Notes: generated from the sequence alone by a model not told the origin. A stretch of 64,000 bases of DNA from Bradyrhizobium sp. (GCF_030654605.1 NZ_JAURXB010000115.1:1-64000); one strand, 5' to 3'; positions 47,255 through 56,845 are shown, numbered from the stretch's first letter. Made by a program: numbers and translations.

Positions 47255-47297
47255 TCCCCTCCCCACCACGCGCAAGAGCGCGTGGGAGGAGGGGGGA
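47255..47297. terminator. Hairpin between convergent genes (truncated family C repeat)
   Basis: CCCCTCCCCACCACGCG and CGCGTGGGAGGAGGGG form a stem with a short loop between the cysteine-rich gene and the convergent MFS gene. No T tract on the plus strand. Confidence 0.5.
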
Positions 47298-47306
47298 AGC
47301 GCGAAA

Positions 47307-48992
47307 CTACGTACTGCTGCCCGCGGCCGTCGCCACCGGCAACACTTCGCTCGCGGCGCGGTCCGGCGTGTCTTCCTTCCAGCGCACCGATCCGAACGGC
47401 CGCTCCAGCATGCGGCGGACGCGCACCGGATCGGGTCCGAGGTGAAAATCCATCGCGCGCTGATGCAGCGCGCGTTCGGATTGCGTCGAGCGATTGCGCT
47501 GGCGCAGATAATCCAGCCAGGTCGGGCAGTGATAGCGTTCGGTCCATAGTTCGGGATCGGCGATGTCGCGCGCGATCGACCAGCCATAGGCGCCGTTGCG
47601 CTGCCGGCTGAGCTGCACTTCCTGCATCACATTGTGGAAGGCGCGGGCGCTTTCCTGATCGACGCGGTATTCGATCTCGACCACCAGCGGCCCGCTGCGG
47701 CCGGTCAGCGACAGCCGCACCTCGGGGTCGGCCAGAACCTCCGCATCCTCGTTGCGCGCGCCGACCGGCGGCATCCGCAGCCACAGGCCGAGCAAGGGCG
47801 ACACCAGCATCATGGCGGCGGAAACCAGCAGCGCGGTTTGCACGCCGGCCAGGTCGGTCAAATAGCCCCAGCCCCAGCTGCCGATCGCGATGCCGCCGGC
47901 AATCGAGGCCTGGAACGCCGCCAGCGAGCGGCCCGCGACCCAGCGCGGCGCGGAGAGCTGGACGCCGATGTTGAACAGCGCCACCGCAGCCATCCAGACC
48001 GCGCCGGCCACCACCAGCGCAGCGGCCGTCAGTACAGGCTGCCGGCTCAACGCCACCGCCGTGATCGCCCCCGCCATCGATATCGTGCAGGCGCGGATCG
48101 CGGCCTCGCCGCTCATTTGTCTGCGCAACGTGCCGATGTTGAGCGCGCCGATCACCGCGCCCATGCCGAACGCGCCGAGCATGATGCCGTAGGTCTGCGC
48201 GCCGCCATTCAGCAGGTCGCGGGCGATCAGCGGCATCAGCGCCATCACCGAACCGCCGATGATGCCCGTCACCAGCGTGCGCGTCAGCACGATGCGGATC
48301 GACGGCGAGTTGGCGATGTAGCGCACGCCGGAAACAATGGCGCGGTTGAGACGTTCGCGCGGCAGCCGTGACGGCTCGCTGTTGCGGCGCCAGAGAAACA
48401 GCACGATCAACAGCGGGATATAAAGCAGCGCGTTGGCGGCGAAGGCCGCGACCGCGCCCGCAGTCGCGACGATGACGCCGCCGATCGCCGGCCCAAAACT
48501 TCGTGCGATATTGTAGCTGATGCCGTTCAGCGCCACCGCTGCCGGCAAATGCTCCGCCGGCACCTGTTCGCTGACCGAGGATTGCCACGCCGGTCCGAAC
48601 AGCGCCATGCCGCAGCCGACGACGAAACAGAACGCCAGCAGGATATTCGGCGTCACCAGATTGAGCCAAGCCATCACGGCCAGCGCCGTCGCACCGGTCA
48701 GCGCGAAACACAGCGAGCCCAGCGCCACCACGCGCCGGTCATACATGTCGGCGATGGCGCCGGCCGGCATCGAGATCAGCATGATCGGCAGCATCAGTGC
48801 GGTCTGCACCAGCGCAACCTTGTCGGCCGACGACGTCATCTGCGTCATCGCCCAGGCGGCACCGACCCCCTGGATCAGGAGGCCGAGATTGGAGAGCAGG
48901 CTGGCGAGCCAGATCCGCCGGAACACCGCATGCCGCAGCGGGGCGGCCACGCCGTCCCCTGATAACATCGAGCGCTTCGGCGGTTCCTTCAT
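47307..48992 (-). CDS. MFS exporter (enterobactin-exporter/MFS_3 type) with extra C-terminal domain
   Basis: The 561-residue protein has about 12 membrane helices in the first 415 residues (FRRIWLASLLSNLGLLIQGVGAAWAM; GAIADMYDRRVVALGS loop motif; FLWRRNSEPSRLPRERL central loop). A soluble C-terminal domain follows (about 435-545, VVEIEYRVDQESARAFHNVMQEVQ ... WTERYHCPTWLDYLRQRNR). The tail looks like a ferredoxin-like monooxygenase or stress-response fold. It probably exports a small molecule; substrate unknown. Confidence 0.85.
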   Translation of the reverse strand: MKEPPKRSMLSGDGVAAPLRHAVFRRIWLASLLSNLGLLIQGVGAAWAMTQMTSSADKVALVQTALMLPIMLISMPAGAIADMYDRRVVALGSLCFALTGATALAVMAWLNLVTPNILLAFCFVVGCGMALFGPAWQSSVSEQVPAEHLPAAVALNGISYNIARSFGPAIGGVIVATAGAVAAFAANALLYIPLLIVLFLWRRNSEPSRLPRERLNRAIVSGVRYIANSPSIRIVLTRTLVTGIIGGSVMALMPLIARDLLNGGAQTYGIMLGAFGMGAVIGALNIGTLRRQMSGEAAIRACTISMAGAITAVALSRQPVLTAAALVVAGAVWMAAVALFNIGVQLSAPRWVAGRSLAAFQASIAGGIAIGSWGWGYLTDLAGVQTALLVSAAMMLVSPLLGLWLRMPPVGARNEDAEVLADPEVRLSLTGRSGPLVVEIEYRVDQESARAFHNVMQEVQLSRQRNGAYGWSIARDIADPELWTERYHCPTWLDYLRQRNRSTQSERALHQRAMDFHLGPDPVRVRRMLERPFGSVRWKEDTPDRAASEVLPVATAAGSST

Positions 48993-49134
48993 TGCCCCTT
49001 CCGACGGGCCGGTCGCGGCCCTGATTCCCTGCGTTTTGCAGTGATGCCTGCGAAAGTCCTTGGCTGTCCAGTGTTTAGGCCGCTATCAGCGGTCACACAG
49101 GGCGGCTAAAAGACCGAAATGACGGGAGCACCTC

Positions 49135-50505
49135 ATGATCATATCGCGGCGGACGCTATTGAAGGGCGCCAGCGCCCTTACCCTGGCGGCCGGCACCTTC
49201 GGTCCGTCGGCCTTCGCGCAGACGGCGCCGACCGCCCCGGCGGCGCAAGTTCCGCCGGTTCTGTTCGTGCATGGCAATGGCGATCATTCCGGGCTGTGGG
49301 TCACCACGCTGTGGCGGATGGAATCGAACGGGGTTGCGCGCGACCGGATGCTGGCGATCAATTTCACCGATCCGCTGGCGCGATCCGACGATGCGGTGGC
49401 GCAGCCCAACCGGTCCTCGACCGAGGACCAGCGCCGCGAACTCGGCGAGGCCATCAAGGAATTGAAACGCCGCACCGGGGCGTCGCGCGTCGCGCTGGTC
49501 GGCAATTCCCGCGGCGGCAATTCGATTCGCAGCTATATCAAGAACGGCGGCGGCGCCGATGTCAGCCACGCCGTGCTGTGCGGGGTTCCCAACCATGGCA
49601 TCTTCGACTGGGATGATATGCCGGGCAGCGAGTTCAACGGCCGCGGTCCGTTCCTGCGCGGGCTGAACGAGGGCGACAGCGAGGTGACGCCCGGCACCGC
49701 GTTCCTGACATTGCGCAGCGACGGCATCGACAAATACGCCCAAGCCGATGGCCGCTTCGTCGGCAAACCGGGCACGCCAACCGGCATCACACCGGATGGC
49801 CCGGCGCTCAAGGGCGCCACCAACCTCGTGCTCGGCGCCATCGACCACCGCGAGACGGCGTTTCATCCGCGCGCGTTCCGCGAGATCTACAAATTCATCG
49901 CCGGCCGCGAGCCCGCCCGGATCTCCATCGCGCCGGAAGCGGAAGTCAAACTGAGCGGCCTGGTGACGGGCACGCCGGGCGGCGTTCAAACCAACCGCCC
50001 GGTGGCGGGCGCCTCGGTCGACGTGCATCGCGTATCGCCGGATACCGGCGAACGGCTGGGCGGCCCGGTCCATTCCTCGCAAACCGGCGCGGACGGGCGC
50101 TGGGGCTCAGCGTCGGTCGATCCCACCTGGTATCTCGAGATCGTGCTCACCTCGCCCGGCTCGACCACCACGCATCTTTACCGGTCGCCGTTTCCGCGCT
50201 CCTCCGACATCGTGCATCTGCGCGCCGCGCGCCCGCTGGGACCAGCCGATGCGACCGCCGGCGCGGTCGTCATCCTGTCGCGGCCGCGCGGCTATTTCGG
50301 CCTTCCCCGCGACGTGGTGCTGCTCGATGGGCAGGAGCCTAAGGATGTCAAAGCCGGCGTGCCCACCGATTCGGTCACCACCTTGCGGCTGCCGGCCGCG
50401 GAGGCCGGGCGCGCGGTCGTCGCGCAGTTCAACGAGGAGCGGATCGTCGCCCGGGCCTGGCCGGCATCGGAAAACAGGATTGCGATCGCCGAGCTGACTT
50501 ACTAG
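49135..50505 (+). CDS. Tat-exported alpha/beta hydrolase with C-terminal beta domains
   Basis: The 456-residue protein has a twin-arginine signal (ISRRTLLKGASALTLAAG). The hydrolase domain has VLFVHGNGDHSGLW, the nucleophile elbow GNSRGGNS (Ser125) and a probable catalytic His in DHRETAFHP. C-terminal beta-sandwich-like parts (about 305-456, including SGLVTGTPGGVQTNRPVAGA) recall the extra domain of long lipases and PHB-depolymerase-like enzymes. An ester or polymer substrate is likely but unproven. Confidence 0.8.
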   Translation: MIISRRTLLKGASALTLAAGTFGPSAFAQTAPTAPAAQVPPVLFVHGNGDHSGLWVTTLWRMESNGVARDRMLAINFTDPLARSDDAVAQPNRSSTEDQRRELGEAIKELKRRTGASRVALVGNSRGGNSIRSYIKNGGGADVSHAVLCGVPNHGIFDWDDMPGSEFNGRGPFLRGLNEGDSEVTPGTAFLTLRSDGIDKYAQADGRFVGKPGTPTGITPDGPALKGATNLVLGAIDHRETAFHPRAFREIYKFIAGREPARISIAPEAEVKLSGLVTGTPGGVQTNRPVAGASVDVHRVSPDTGERLGGPVHSSQTGADGRWGSASVDPTWYLEIVLTSPGSTTTHLYRSPFPRSSDIVHLRAARPLGPADATAGAVVILSRPRGYFGLPRDVVLLDGQEPKDVKAGVPTDSVTTLRLPAAEAGRAVVAQFNEERIVARAWPASENRIAIAELTY

Positions 50506-50612
50506 CTGTTGGATGGTCCCCCATTCGTCCGCCTTCCTGGCGCCCGGATTTCCGGACCTGATAGAGCGGCGCCCGACGGGCAGATCTGTCCCTGAGAACT
50601 GCGAGGCCGTCA

Positions 50613-52001
50613 ATGAGCATAGCCGAAGCCTGGGACCCGCCGGTCACGCGTGCGCCGCTGGTGCCGCCGGCGCCGCCGCGCGCGCCCGACAGCATGGGTC
50701 TTTTCGGCCGGGTGATGGCGATGCGCACCAGCGCGATCAGCGTCTGGGGGGACCGTTCTTACGAAGAAGATATCATCCGCAGCCGCTTCTTCGGGCGCAG
50801 CAGCTTTATCCTGAACGACCCCGACGCGATCCGGCATGTGCTGGTGGACAATTACGAGAATTACGTGCGCACGCCGGCGGCAATCCGGGTGTTGCGCCCG
50901 GTGCTCGGCGAAGGCCTGCTGATCGCCGAAGGCCGTACCTGGAAACATCAGCGTCGGACGCTGGCACCAGCCTTCACGCCGCGCGCGGTGATGCCTCTGA
51001 TTCCGCACATGCTGGCTGCGACCGACCAGACCATTGCAAAGCTTCAGGCGGCCAACAACGCGCCAGCCGATCTGCGCGAGGCGATGCAGCGCATGACGCT
51101 CGAGATCGCCGGGCGCACGATGTTTTCGTTCGGCATGGACCGCCACGGCGCGGCGCTGCGCGACTTCGTGATGGAGTACGGCGAGAATCTTGCGCGGCCG
51201 CATTTTTTCGATCTGGTGTTGCCGCTGAGCTGGCCGAGCCCGCAGGATTTCGCTCGCTCCCGCTTCCGCAAGCGATGGACGCAATTCGTGGCCATGCTGA
51301 TGGCGGAGCGCCGCGCCGCCGGCAAGGAGGAGGGCGCGCCGCCGAGCGATCTGTTCGATCTGATGGGCGCCGCGCGCGATCCCGAGACCGGCGACGCCTT
51401 TACCGACGAGCAACTCGGCGACCAGGTGGCGACGATGATTCTCGCCGGCCACGAGACCACCGCCACGGCCTTGTTCTGGGCGCTGTATCTGCTGGCGCTC
51501 GACCCGGCGACGCAGGACCGGTTGGCCGCCGAAGTGAAGGCCGCGACCGCTGGCGGCACGCTCGATCTCGAGCGGCTGAAGTTTACCCGCGCCGTGGTCG
51601 ACGAGACCATGCGGCTCTATCCGCCGGCGTTCCTGATCGCTCGCGCGGCCGGCGCGGCCGATATCATCGGCGGCATGCCGGTGAAGAAAAACGACATCGT
51701 GCTGATCGCGCCGTGGCTGCTGCACCGGCATGAAAAGCTCTGGCGCGATCCGGGCGCCTTCATTCCGGCGCGCTTCATGCCGCCCGCGCCGCCGCCCGAC
51801 CGCTTCGCCTATCTGCCGTTCGGCGTCGGCGCCCGGGTCTGCATCGGCGCGCATTTCGCGCTGGTCGAGGCCACCCTGGCGCTGGCCAAGTTGATCGGCG
51901 CGTTCAAGGTCGAACTCATTGATAAAGCGCCGGTGATGCCGGTCGGCGTGGTGACGACGCAACCCGATCGCTCGCCGATGTTCGGGATTACGCCGCGGTG
52001 A
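50613..52001 (+). CDS. Cytochrome P450
   Basis: The 462-residue soluble P450 has the I-helix AGHETTATALFWAL, the K-helix ExxR motif DETMRLYPPAF and the heme loop PFGVGARVCIG (Cys410 as iron ligand). There is no membrane anchor. No ferredoxin or reductase gene lies next to it, so electrons must come from elsewhere. It follows the Tat-exported hydrolase on the same strand. Substrate unknown. Confidence 0.94.
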   Translation: MSIAEAWDPPVTRAPLVPPAPPRAPDSMGLFGRVMAMRTSAISVWGDRSYEEDIIRSRFFGRSSFILNDPDAIRHVLVDNYENYVRTPAAIRVLRPVLGEGLLIAEGRTWKHQRRTLAPAFTPRAVMPLIPHMLAATDQTIAKLQAANNAPADLREAMQRMTLEIAGRTMFSFGMDRHGAALRDFVMEYGENLARPHFFDLVLPLSWPSPQDFARSRFRKRWTQFVAMLMAERRAAGKEEGAPPSDLFDLMGAARDPETGDAFTDEQLGDQVATMILAGHETTATALFWALYLLALDPATQDRLAAEVKAATAGGTLDLERLKFTRAVVDETMRLYPPAFLIARAAGAADIIGGMPVKKNDIVLIAPWLLHRHEKLWRDPGAFIPARFMPPAPPPDRFAYLPFGVGARVCIGAHFALVEATLALAKLIGAFKVELIDKAPVMPVGVVTTQPDRSPMFGITPR

Positions 52002-52048
52002 CGAATGCATTGCTTGGATAGACACGCGATCTGCCCTAGGCTTGCGCA

Positions 52049-53461
52049 ATGAACGACCTCAAGGCCCAATTTGCCCTGCTGAAGCAGACCGCCGATCCGG
52101 TGGTGGCCGCTGCGATCGAGCTTGCGGTCGAACAGGGCGAGGACCACGAGCTCAACCGCATCAACGCGCTGGACTTTTCGAAGCGGACCGGGCTCGACGA
52201 GGAACGGGTGATTTCGGGCTTTCTCCATGCTTCCCGGCTCGGGTTGTTCGACCTTTCCTGGAACGTGCTGTGCCCCGGATGCGGCGGTGTGCTCGGCGCC
52301 CACGGCACGCTGAAATCGTTGAGTCCGGATGACTATCATTGCGGCCTCTGCGCGTGCGGCTACGAAGCCTCCGTCGACGAGCAGGTCGAGGTAGCCTTCA
52401 CGGTCAATCCCCGTATCAGGCGCATCGCCGCGCATGATCCGAACTCGCTGCCGGTCTGGGAATACTACAAACAGGTGTTCTGGAGTTCGGGTATCGATTT
52501 CGACCGGGAATCCGTCGCGACGCTGGCCGATGAGGTGACGCTCGATACGCTCGAATTGCCGGCGGGCGAGAAGGCAGTGCTGTCGCTGCAACTGCCGAAA
52601 GAATTCATCATCGTGTTCGAGCCGGTGACGCATTCGGCGCAATTCATCGATGTTCAGGGTGAGCCGACCAGGGAGCGTCAACAGCTGTCACTGGTTTACA
52701 GCAAGACGCCAACGCCTACCGGCGGAACCAGAACGATGCGGCCGGGACCGCTGCGGCTGTCGCTCGACAATCAGGCCGATGTGCGAGTGCTGCCGTCTGT
52801 CTTTATCGCGGGCGATGTGATGCATCACCTGATCGGCAAGCGCAAGCCGTTCCTCACCGCCAAGCGGATGCTCTCGAACCAGACCTTCCGAGACGTATTC
52901 AAGGCGGACAATCTCAATGTAGATCAGCGGCTCAAGATCACCTCGCTGACATTCCTGTTCACCGACCTCAAGGGCTCTACCGCGCTGTATGAGAGGGTCG
53001 GCGATCTCGCCGCCTTCGATCTGGTGCGCGCGCATTTCCACGCGCTGCTGGAAATCATCTCCTCGGAGAAGGGCGCCGTCGTGAAGACGATCGGCGATGC
53101 CGTGATGGCGACTTTCGTCAGGCCGGAGCACGCGATCGTCGCGGGCCTGCGGATGCGCGCCGCGATGGACGGGCTCAATGCCGCGCGCGGCACCCAGGAC
53201 CTGGTGGTCAAGATCGGCATTCATGAAGGGCCCTGCCTCGCCGTCATGCTGAACGAGCGGCAGGATTATTTCGGCCAGACCGTCAACATCGCCGCCCGGG
53301 TTCAGAGCCTGTCGACCTCGCAGGAAATGCATATCACCGGGCCGGTCAACGATGCGCCGGAGGTGGCCGCCATTTTGCGGCGGGAGTCGATCACGCCCAT
53401 TCAAAAGCAGGCGGCATTGCGCGGCATCGCCGACAAGATCGTGGTGTACGAAATACCTTAG
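52049..53461 (+). CDS. DUF5939 / class III adenylate-guanylate cyclase
   Basis: The 470-residue protein has an N-terminal DUF5939-like region with a cysteine cluster (CPGCGGVLGAHGTLK ... YHCGLCACGY) that may bind metal. The C-terminal class III cyclase domain (about 305-470) has FTDLKGSTALYERVGD, GDAVMATF and the catalytic GQTVNIAARVQ. Cytoplasmic. It makes cAMP or cGMP in response to an unknown input; the cysteine module could be the sensor. Confidence 0.88.
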   Translation: MNDLKAQFALLKQTADPVVAAAIELAVEQGEDHELNRINALDFSKRTGLDEERVISGFLHASRLGLFDLSWNVLCPGCGGVLGAHGTLKSLSPDDYHCGLCACGYEASVDEQVEVAFTVNPRIRRIAAHDPNSLPVWEYYKQVFWSSGIDFDRESVATLADEVTLDTLELPAGEKAVLSLQLPKEFIIVFEPVTHSAQFIDVQGEPTRERQQLSLVYSKTPTPTGGTRTMRPGPLRLSLDNQADVRVLPSVFIAGDVMHHLIGKRKPFLTAKRMLSNQTFRDVFKADNLNVDQRLKITSLTFLFTDLKGSTALYERVGDLAAFDLVRAHFHALLEIISSEKGAVVKTIGDAVMATFVRPEHAIVAGLRMRAAMDGLNAARGTQDLVVKIGIHEGPCLAVMLNERQDYFGQTVNIAARVQSLSTSQEMHITGPVNDAPEVAAILRRESITPIQKQAALRGIADKIVVYEIP

Positions 53462-53491
53462 TATTTGAGGTTCGGCCGACATTTATCGACT

Positions 53492-53580
53492 CGTCATGCC
53501 CGGGCTTGACCCGGGCATCCACGCCTTTCTTCGCAATCCGTCAAAAGACGTGGATGGCCGGGTCAAGCCCGGCCATGACG
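53492..53580. repeat. Intergenic palindromic repeat, family B, copy 3 (opposite orientation)
   Basis: CGTCATGCCCGGGCTTGACC, CGGGCATCCACG, GACGTGGATGGCCGGGTC and AAGCCCGGCCATGACG. The arms are in the reverse order to the other copies. Confidence 0.88.
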
Positions 53581-53721
53581 ACCGCGCGAGATTGCCCAAT
53601 CGTAATGCAGGCCGGGAACCGGCGTGGATTGCGCGGGTTGATTTTCCGACCCATATATCAGCTACCGCCGCTTGCGGCGAGCAAGCCCCGAATAACCCCC
53701 CGGATTTCGGCAGGAAAACCA

Positions 53722-54237
53722 ATGCTGGACGGACTGCGCCAATTTATTGCCGACGTTGTTTCTCCCACCGCGCTGGCGGATCGGGCGTTTGACGATACCG
53801 GGTATCGTCTGGCGGCGACGGCGTTGTTGATTCACGTCATTTCGATCGACGGCGAGCCGACGGAGACCGAAAAGCGCAAGCTGCACAGCCTGATCGAAAG
53901 CCGCTTCGGGCTCGATCGCGGCACGGCGGATCACCTGATCGCGTCGGCGACGCTGGTCGAGGGCGAGGCGGTCGATCTCTATCATTTCACCAGTGTCATC
54001 ATGCGTTCGGTGGATGCGGAAGGCCGGCTCCGCATCGTCGAAATGATGTGGGAGCTGGTCTATGCCGACGGGCAGGTCAGCGAGTTCGAGGATAACGTGG
54101 TCTGGCGCGCCGCGGATCTGCTGGGCGTGGCCTCGCGGGACCGGATCGAGCTGAAGCACCGTGTGGCCGCACGGCGACCCGAGGCGGCCAGCGGCGGCGC
54201 CGTCAACGGTGCGGTATCCGACATGACGAAAATTTAA
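53722..54237 (+). CDS. TerB-family (tellurite resistance-like) protein
   Basis: The 171-residue all-helical protein has the TerB domain: AATALLIHVISIDGEPTETEKRKLHSLI and YADGQVSEFEDNVVWRAADLLGV, with acidic metal-binding pairs. Members in alphaproteobacteria are common solitary genes and are not evidence of tellurite resistance. Cytoplasmic. I chose MLDGLRQFI; the longer frame reads through a palindromic repeat. Confidence 0.88.
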   Translation: MLDGLRQFIADVVSPTALADRAFDDTGYRLAATALLIHVISIDGEPTETEKRKLHSLIESRFGLDRGTADHLIASATLVEGEAVDLYHFTSVIMRSVDAEGRLRIVEMMWELVYADGQVSEFEDNVVWRAADLLGVASRDRIELKHRVAARRPEAASGGAVNGAVSDMTKI

Positions 54238-54418
54238 CGTGCCCGGCGTCACGCCGGTCCCGGGTGAGATAAGCCCTCTAAACGCGGCACTTCGACGGGC
54301 AGCATTGTGCCTTTGCGCGTACGATATGCTTGCAGGTGACTTGCGTCTCCCCTCAACCCTATGCTCTCGTCCCGGCTGTTAGCCGCGTTTCCTGCAATTG
54401 ATTTATGAGTATTGAATC

Positions 54419-55198
54419 GTGACCGAGCGTGTGACGCTGATTACGGGTGCCTCTGCGGGCATAGGCACCGAGCTGGCGCGCGTTTTCGCATCGAACGGCC
54501 ATCGCGTGGCCCTGGTGGCGCGACGCGGGGATCGCCTGGCGACACTGGCTGACGAAATCGTGGCCGGCGGCGGCGCGGTGCCGATCGTGATTGCCTGCGA
54601 CCTCGAGCAACCCGACGCCGGTGACAGGATTGCCGCGATCCTGGCCGCCGAAGGCGTCGAGGTCGATTACGTCGTCAACAATGCGGGCTTCGGAATGTTC
54701 GGCAGGGCTGTCGACCGCGACCGCGCCGAGCAGCTCGGCATGATCGACCTCAACGTCCGGACCCTGACCGAACTGTCCCTGCGGTTTTCCGACAGCCTGA
54801 TCCGGCACCGCGGCGGTATCCTCAATCTGGCTTCCATTGCCGGCTTTCTGCCGGGGCCCGGCATGGCGGTCTACTATGCGTCCAAGGCCTATGTGCTGTC
54901 TTTCACAGAGGCGTTGCGGGCTGAGCTGGCACAGCACGGCGTGCGGGTCACCGCGCTGTGCCCGGGGCCGGTACCGTCGGAATTTCAGTCGCGGGCGGGA
55001 TTTCTGCCCGGAGTCGATTCCGTGATCCTGAATGTCACCCCGGCGGATGTCGCACAGCAGGGGTATCGCGGGCTGATGGCCAACAAGCGGACGGTGATCC
55101 CGGGCCTTGGCGTCAAGATCGTGCCGTTCCTGCTCCGGCTGTTTCCGCGCGGGTTCATCCTGGCGGCGGTCGCCCGCCTGCAGCTGCGCAGGCGCTGA
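54419..55198 (+). CDS. Short-chain dehydrogenase/reductase
   Basis: The 259-residue protein has the NADP motif ITGASAGIGTELARVFA, VNNAGFGMFG, the catalytic serine in LNLASIAGF and YYASKAY (Tyr/Lys pair). The C-terminal hydrophobic tail (VPFLLRLFPRGFILAAV) may hold it to the membrane, as in the DltE/YqjQ-like SDR group. It begins at a GTG. Substrate unknown. Confidence 0.87.
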   Translation: MTERVTLITGASAGIGTELARVFASNGHRVALVARRGDRLATLADEIVAGGGAVPIVIACDLEQPDAGDRIAAILAAEGVEVDYVVNNAGFGMFGRAVDRDRAEQLGMIDLNVRTLTELSLRFSDSLIRHRGGILNLASIAGFLPGPGMAVYYASKAYVLSFTEALRAELAQHGVRVTALCPGPVPSEFQSRAGFLPGVDSVILNVTPADVAQQGYRGLMANKRTVIPGLGVKIVPFLLRLFPRGFILAAVARLQLRRR

Positions 55199-55329
55199 CC
55201 CAAGCAGCAGTCTCAAGCCGCTGTCTCAAGCCGCTGTCCTGGCCATCGCGCCGTTCTGGCCCGCGATTTGCTTATATTTCCCGTGAACGCACCCGAAATT
55301 AACGGCGACTTAGGTATGTTGCCGGCTTG

Positions 55330-56178
55330 ATGGCCACTGAGAAGAAAAAGTCGATGTTTCAGTCGGACCAAATCTTGGGCGAGAAGATCCCGGGCGAAAA
55401 TGTCCTGCGCTTCCCTGCTGGAGCGGCCGCGGCGCCTTTCGCGCCTTCGCCGGATAAATCCCTGCTGCCGGTGCTGGTGGTCCTGCACCAGGAGTGCTCG
55501 ACGCCGGGCCGGGTCGGCAACGCGCTGCGGGCGCTCGGCCACCGGCTGGATGTCAGGCGTCCGCGTTTTGGCGACCCCTTGCCGGAGACCCTCGACGACC
55601 ACGCCGGTGCTGTGATTTTCGGCGGGCCGATGAGCGCCAATGACCCCGATGAATTCGTTCGCCGGGAAATCGACTGGATTTCGGTTCCGCTGCGGGAGCA
55701 GCGGCCGTTTCTGGGAATTTGCCTGGGCGCACAGATGCTCGCCATGCAACTCGGCGCGCGGGTAGCACCCCATCCGGAAGGCCGGGCGGAGGTCGGGTAT
55801 TACCCGATCCGCCCGACGCAAGCGGGGCTGGCGCTGTGCCCGCACTGGCCGGATCACGTCTACCACTGGCACCGCGAGGGGTTCGAACTTCCCTATGGCG
55901 CCGAATTGCTGGCCGAGGGCGGCGACTTCCCGGTCCAGGCGTTTCAATCGGGTCATGCGTTCGGCTTGCAGTTTCATCCCGATGTGACCTACGCGATGAT
56001 GCATCGCTGGACCACGCGCGGCTACGATCGCCTCGACGCACCCGGCGCGCGGGCGCGCCACCATCACTTCGCCGACCGCGCCATCCATGACGTCACCGAG
56101 CGCGCCTGGCTGAAGGCGTTTCTCGACGACTGGCTGACGCGCGTGCCGCGCTCGGCGATGTCGGAAGCCGCGGAATAG
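55330..56178 (+). CDS. Class I glutamine amidotransferase-like protein
   Basis: The 282-residue protein has the GATase nucleophile elbow LGICLGAQMLA and the His motif FGLQFHPDVT. The usual Glu of HPE is Asp here, so the third triad residue is unusual. The GGPMSAND and YHWHREGFELP loops fit the GMP-synthase-like lone amidotransferase group (gamma-glutamyl substrates). The first 40 residues are an extension. Start ATG taken over the preceding TTG. Confidence 0.85.
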   Translation: MATEKKKSMFQSDQILGEKIPGENVLRFPAGAAAAPFAPSPDKSLLPVLVVLHQECSTPGRVGNALRALGHRLDVRRPRFGDPLPETLDDHAGAVIFGGPMSANDPDEFVRREIDWISVPLREQRPFLGICLGAQMLAMQLGARVAPHPEGRAEVGYYPIRPTQAGLALCPHWPDHVYHWHREGFELPYGAELLAEGGDFPVQAFQSGHAFGLQFHPDVTYAMMHRWTTRGYDRLDAPGARARHHHFADRAIHDVTERAWLKAFLDDWLTRVPRSAMSEAAE

Positions 56179-56326
56179 CGCGGCAAAAAACGCCGCGATA
56201 TTCCGTGCGGCGGTTCTCCAAATCCTTTCTCCCAGGAAGTCCTTTCTCCAGGCCTTTCCAAATCTGCAGATGTGCTAGTGTCTACAGCACAAGCTTGCGG
56301 TCAATCAGCAGGCATCGGGAGGCGGG

Positions 56327-56845
56327 ATGACCGGCGACGAATTCGCTGCGCTTTTGAGCGACTTCACGCTGTCGGCGGAATCAGGCGACGGCGCGCGCTT
56401 CGCAAGGCACTTCACCGAGGACGGCATCTACCACGACTATATCTACGGCCCTCATCAGGGCCGCGCCGACATTGCCCACATGATGCAGGATCTGTTTCAC
56501 CGCGATGCCGCGGATTATCGCTGGGAAATGTTCGATCCGGTTTTCGACGGCCGGCAAGGCTATGCGTGGTCGCTGTCGAGCTTCACCTCGACCATCCCGC
56601 AGTTCAAGGGCCAGCGCGTCGTCATCGACGGCATGAGCCGCTTTATCATCCGCGACGGCCTGATTGCCGAGTACCGCGAATCCGTCAATGGCGGCGTGGC
56701 GATGGCGCAGCTCGGCGTCGAGCCGGACCGCATGACCAAGGTGTTCAAGCGCTGGACCGGCTGGCTCAAGGAGCGACCGGAAACCATCGATTATCTGGCG
56801 CGGCCCAAAGGCTCGCGTGCGACGAGGGAGACTCACGACCCATGA
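56327..56845 (+). CDS. SnoaL/NTF2-like protein
   Basis: The 172-residue protein has a cone-shaped NTF2 fold: FARHFTEDGIYHDYIYGPHQGRADIAHMM and IDGMSRFIIRDGLIAEYRESVNGG. Members isomerise or hydrolyse small substrates or act as binding domains. The stop overlaps the ATG of the following crotonase by four bases (ATGA), so the two are translated together and may share a pathway. Confidence 0.87.
   Translation: MTGDEFAALLSDFTLSAESGDGARFARHFTEDGIYHDYIYGPHQGRADIAHMMQDLFHRDAADYRWEMFDPVFDGRQGYAWSLSSFTSTIPQFKGQRVVIDGMSRFIIRDGLIAEYRESVNGGVAMAQLGVEPDRMTKVFKRWTGWLKERPETIDYLARPKGSRATRETHDP

Noticed and set aside
53722-54237. Tellurite resistance function from the TerB name
   Set aside because: A lone TerB-domain gene without terA, terC, terD or terZ does not support that role.
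55795-55815. Palindrome TCGGGTATTACCCGA similar to the CCGGGTAAT operator
   Set aside because: It lies inside the amidotransferase coding sequence (GYYPIRP) and is probably chance.
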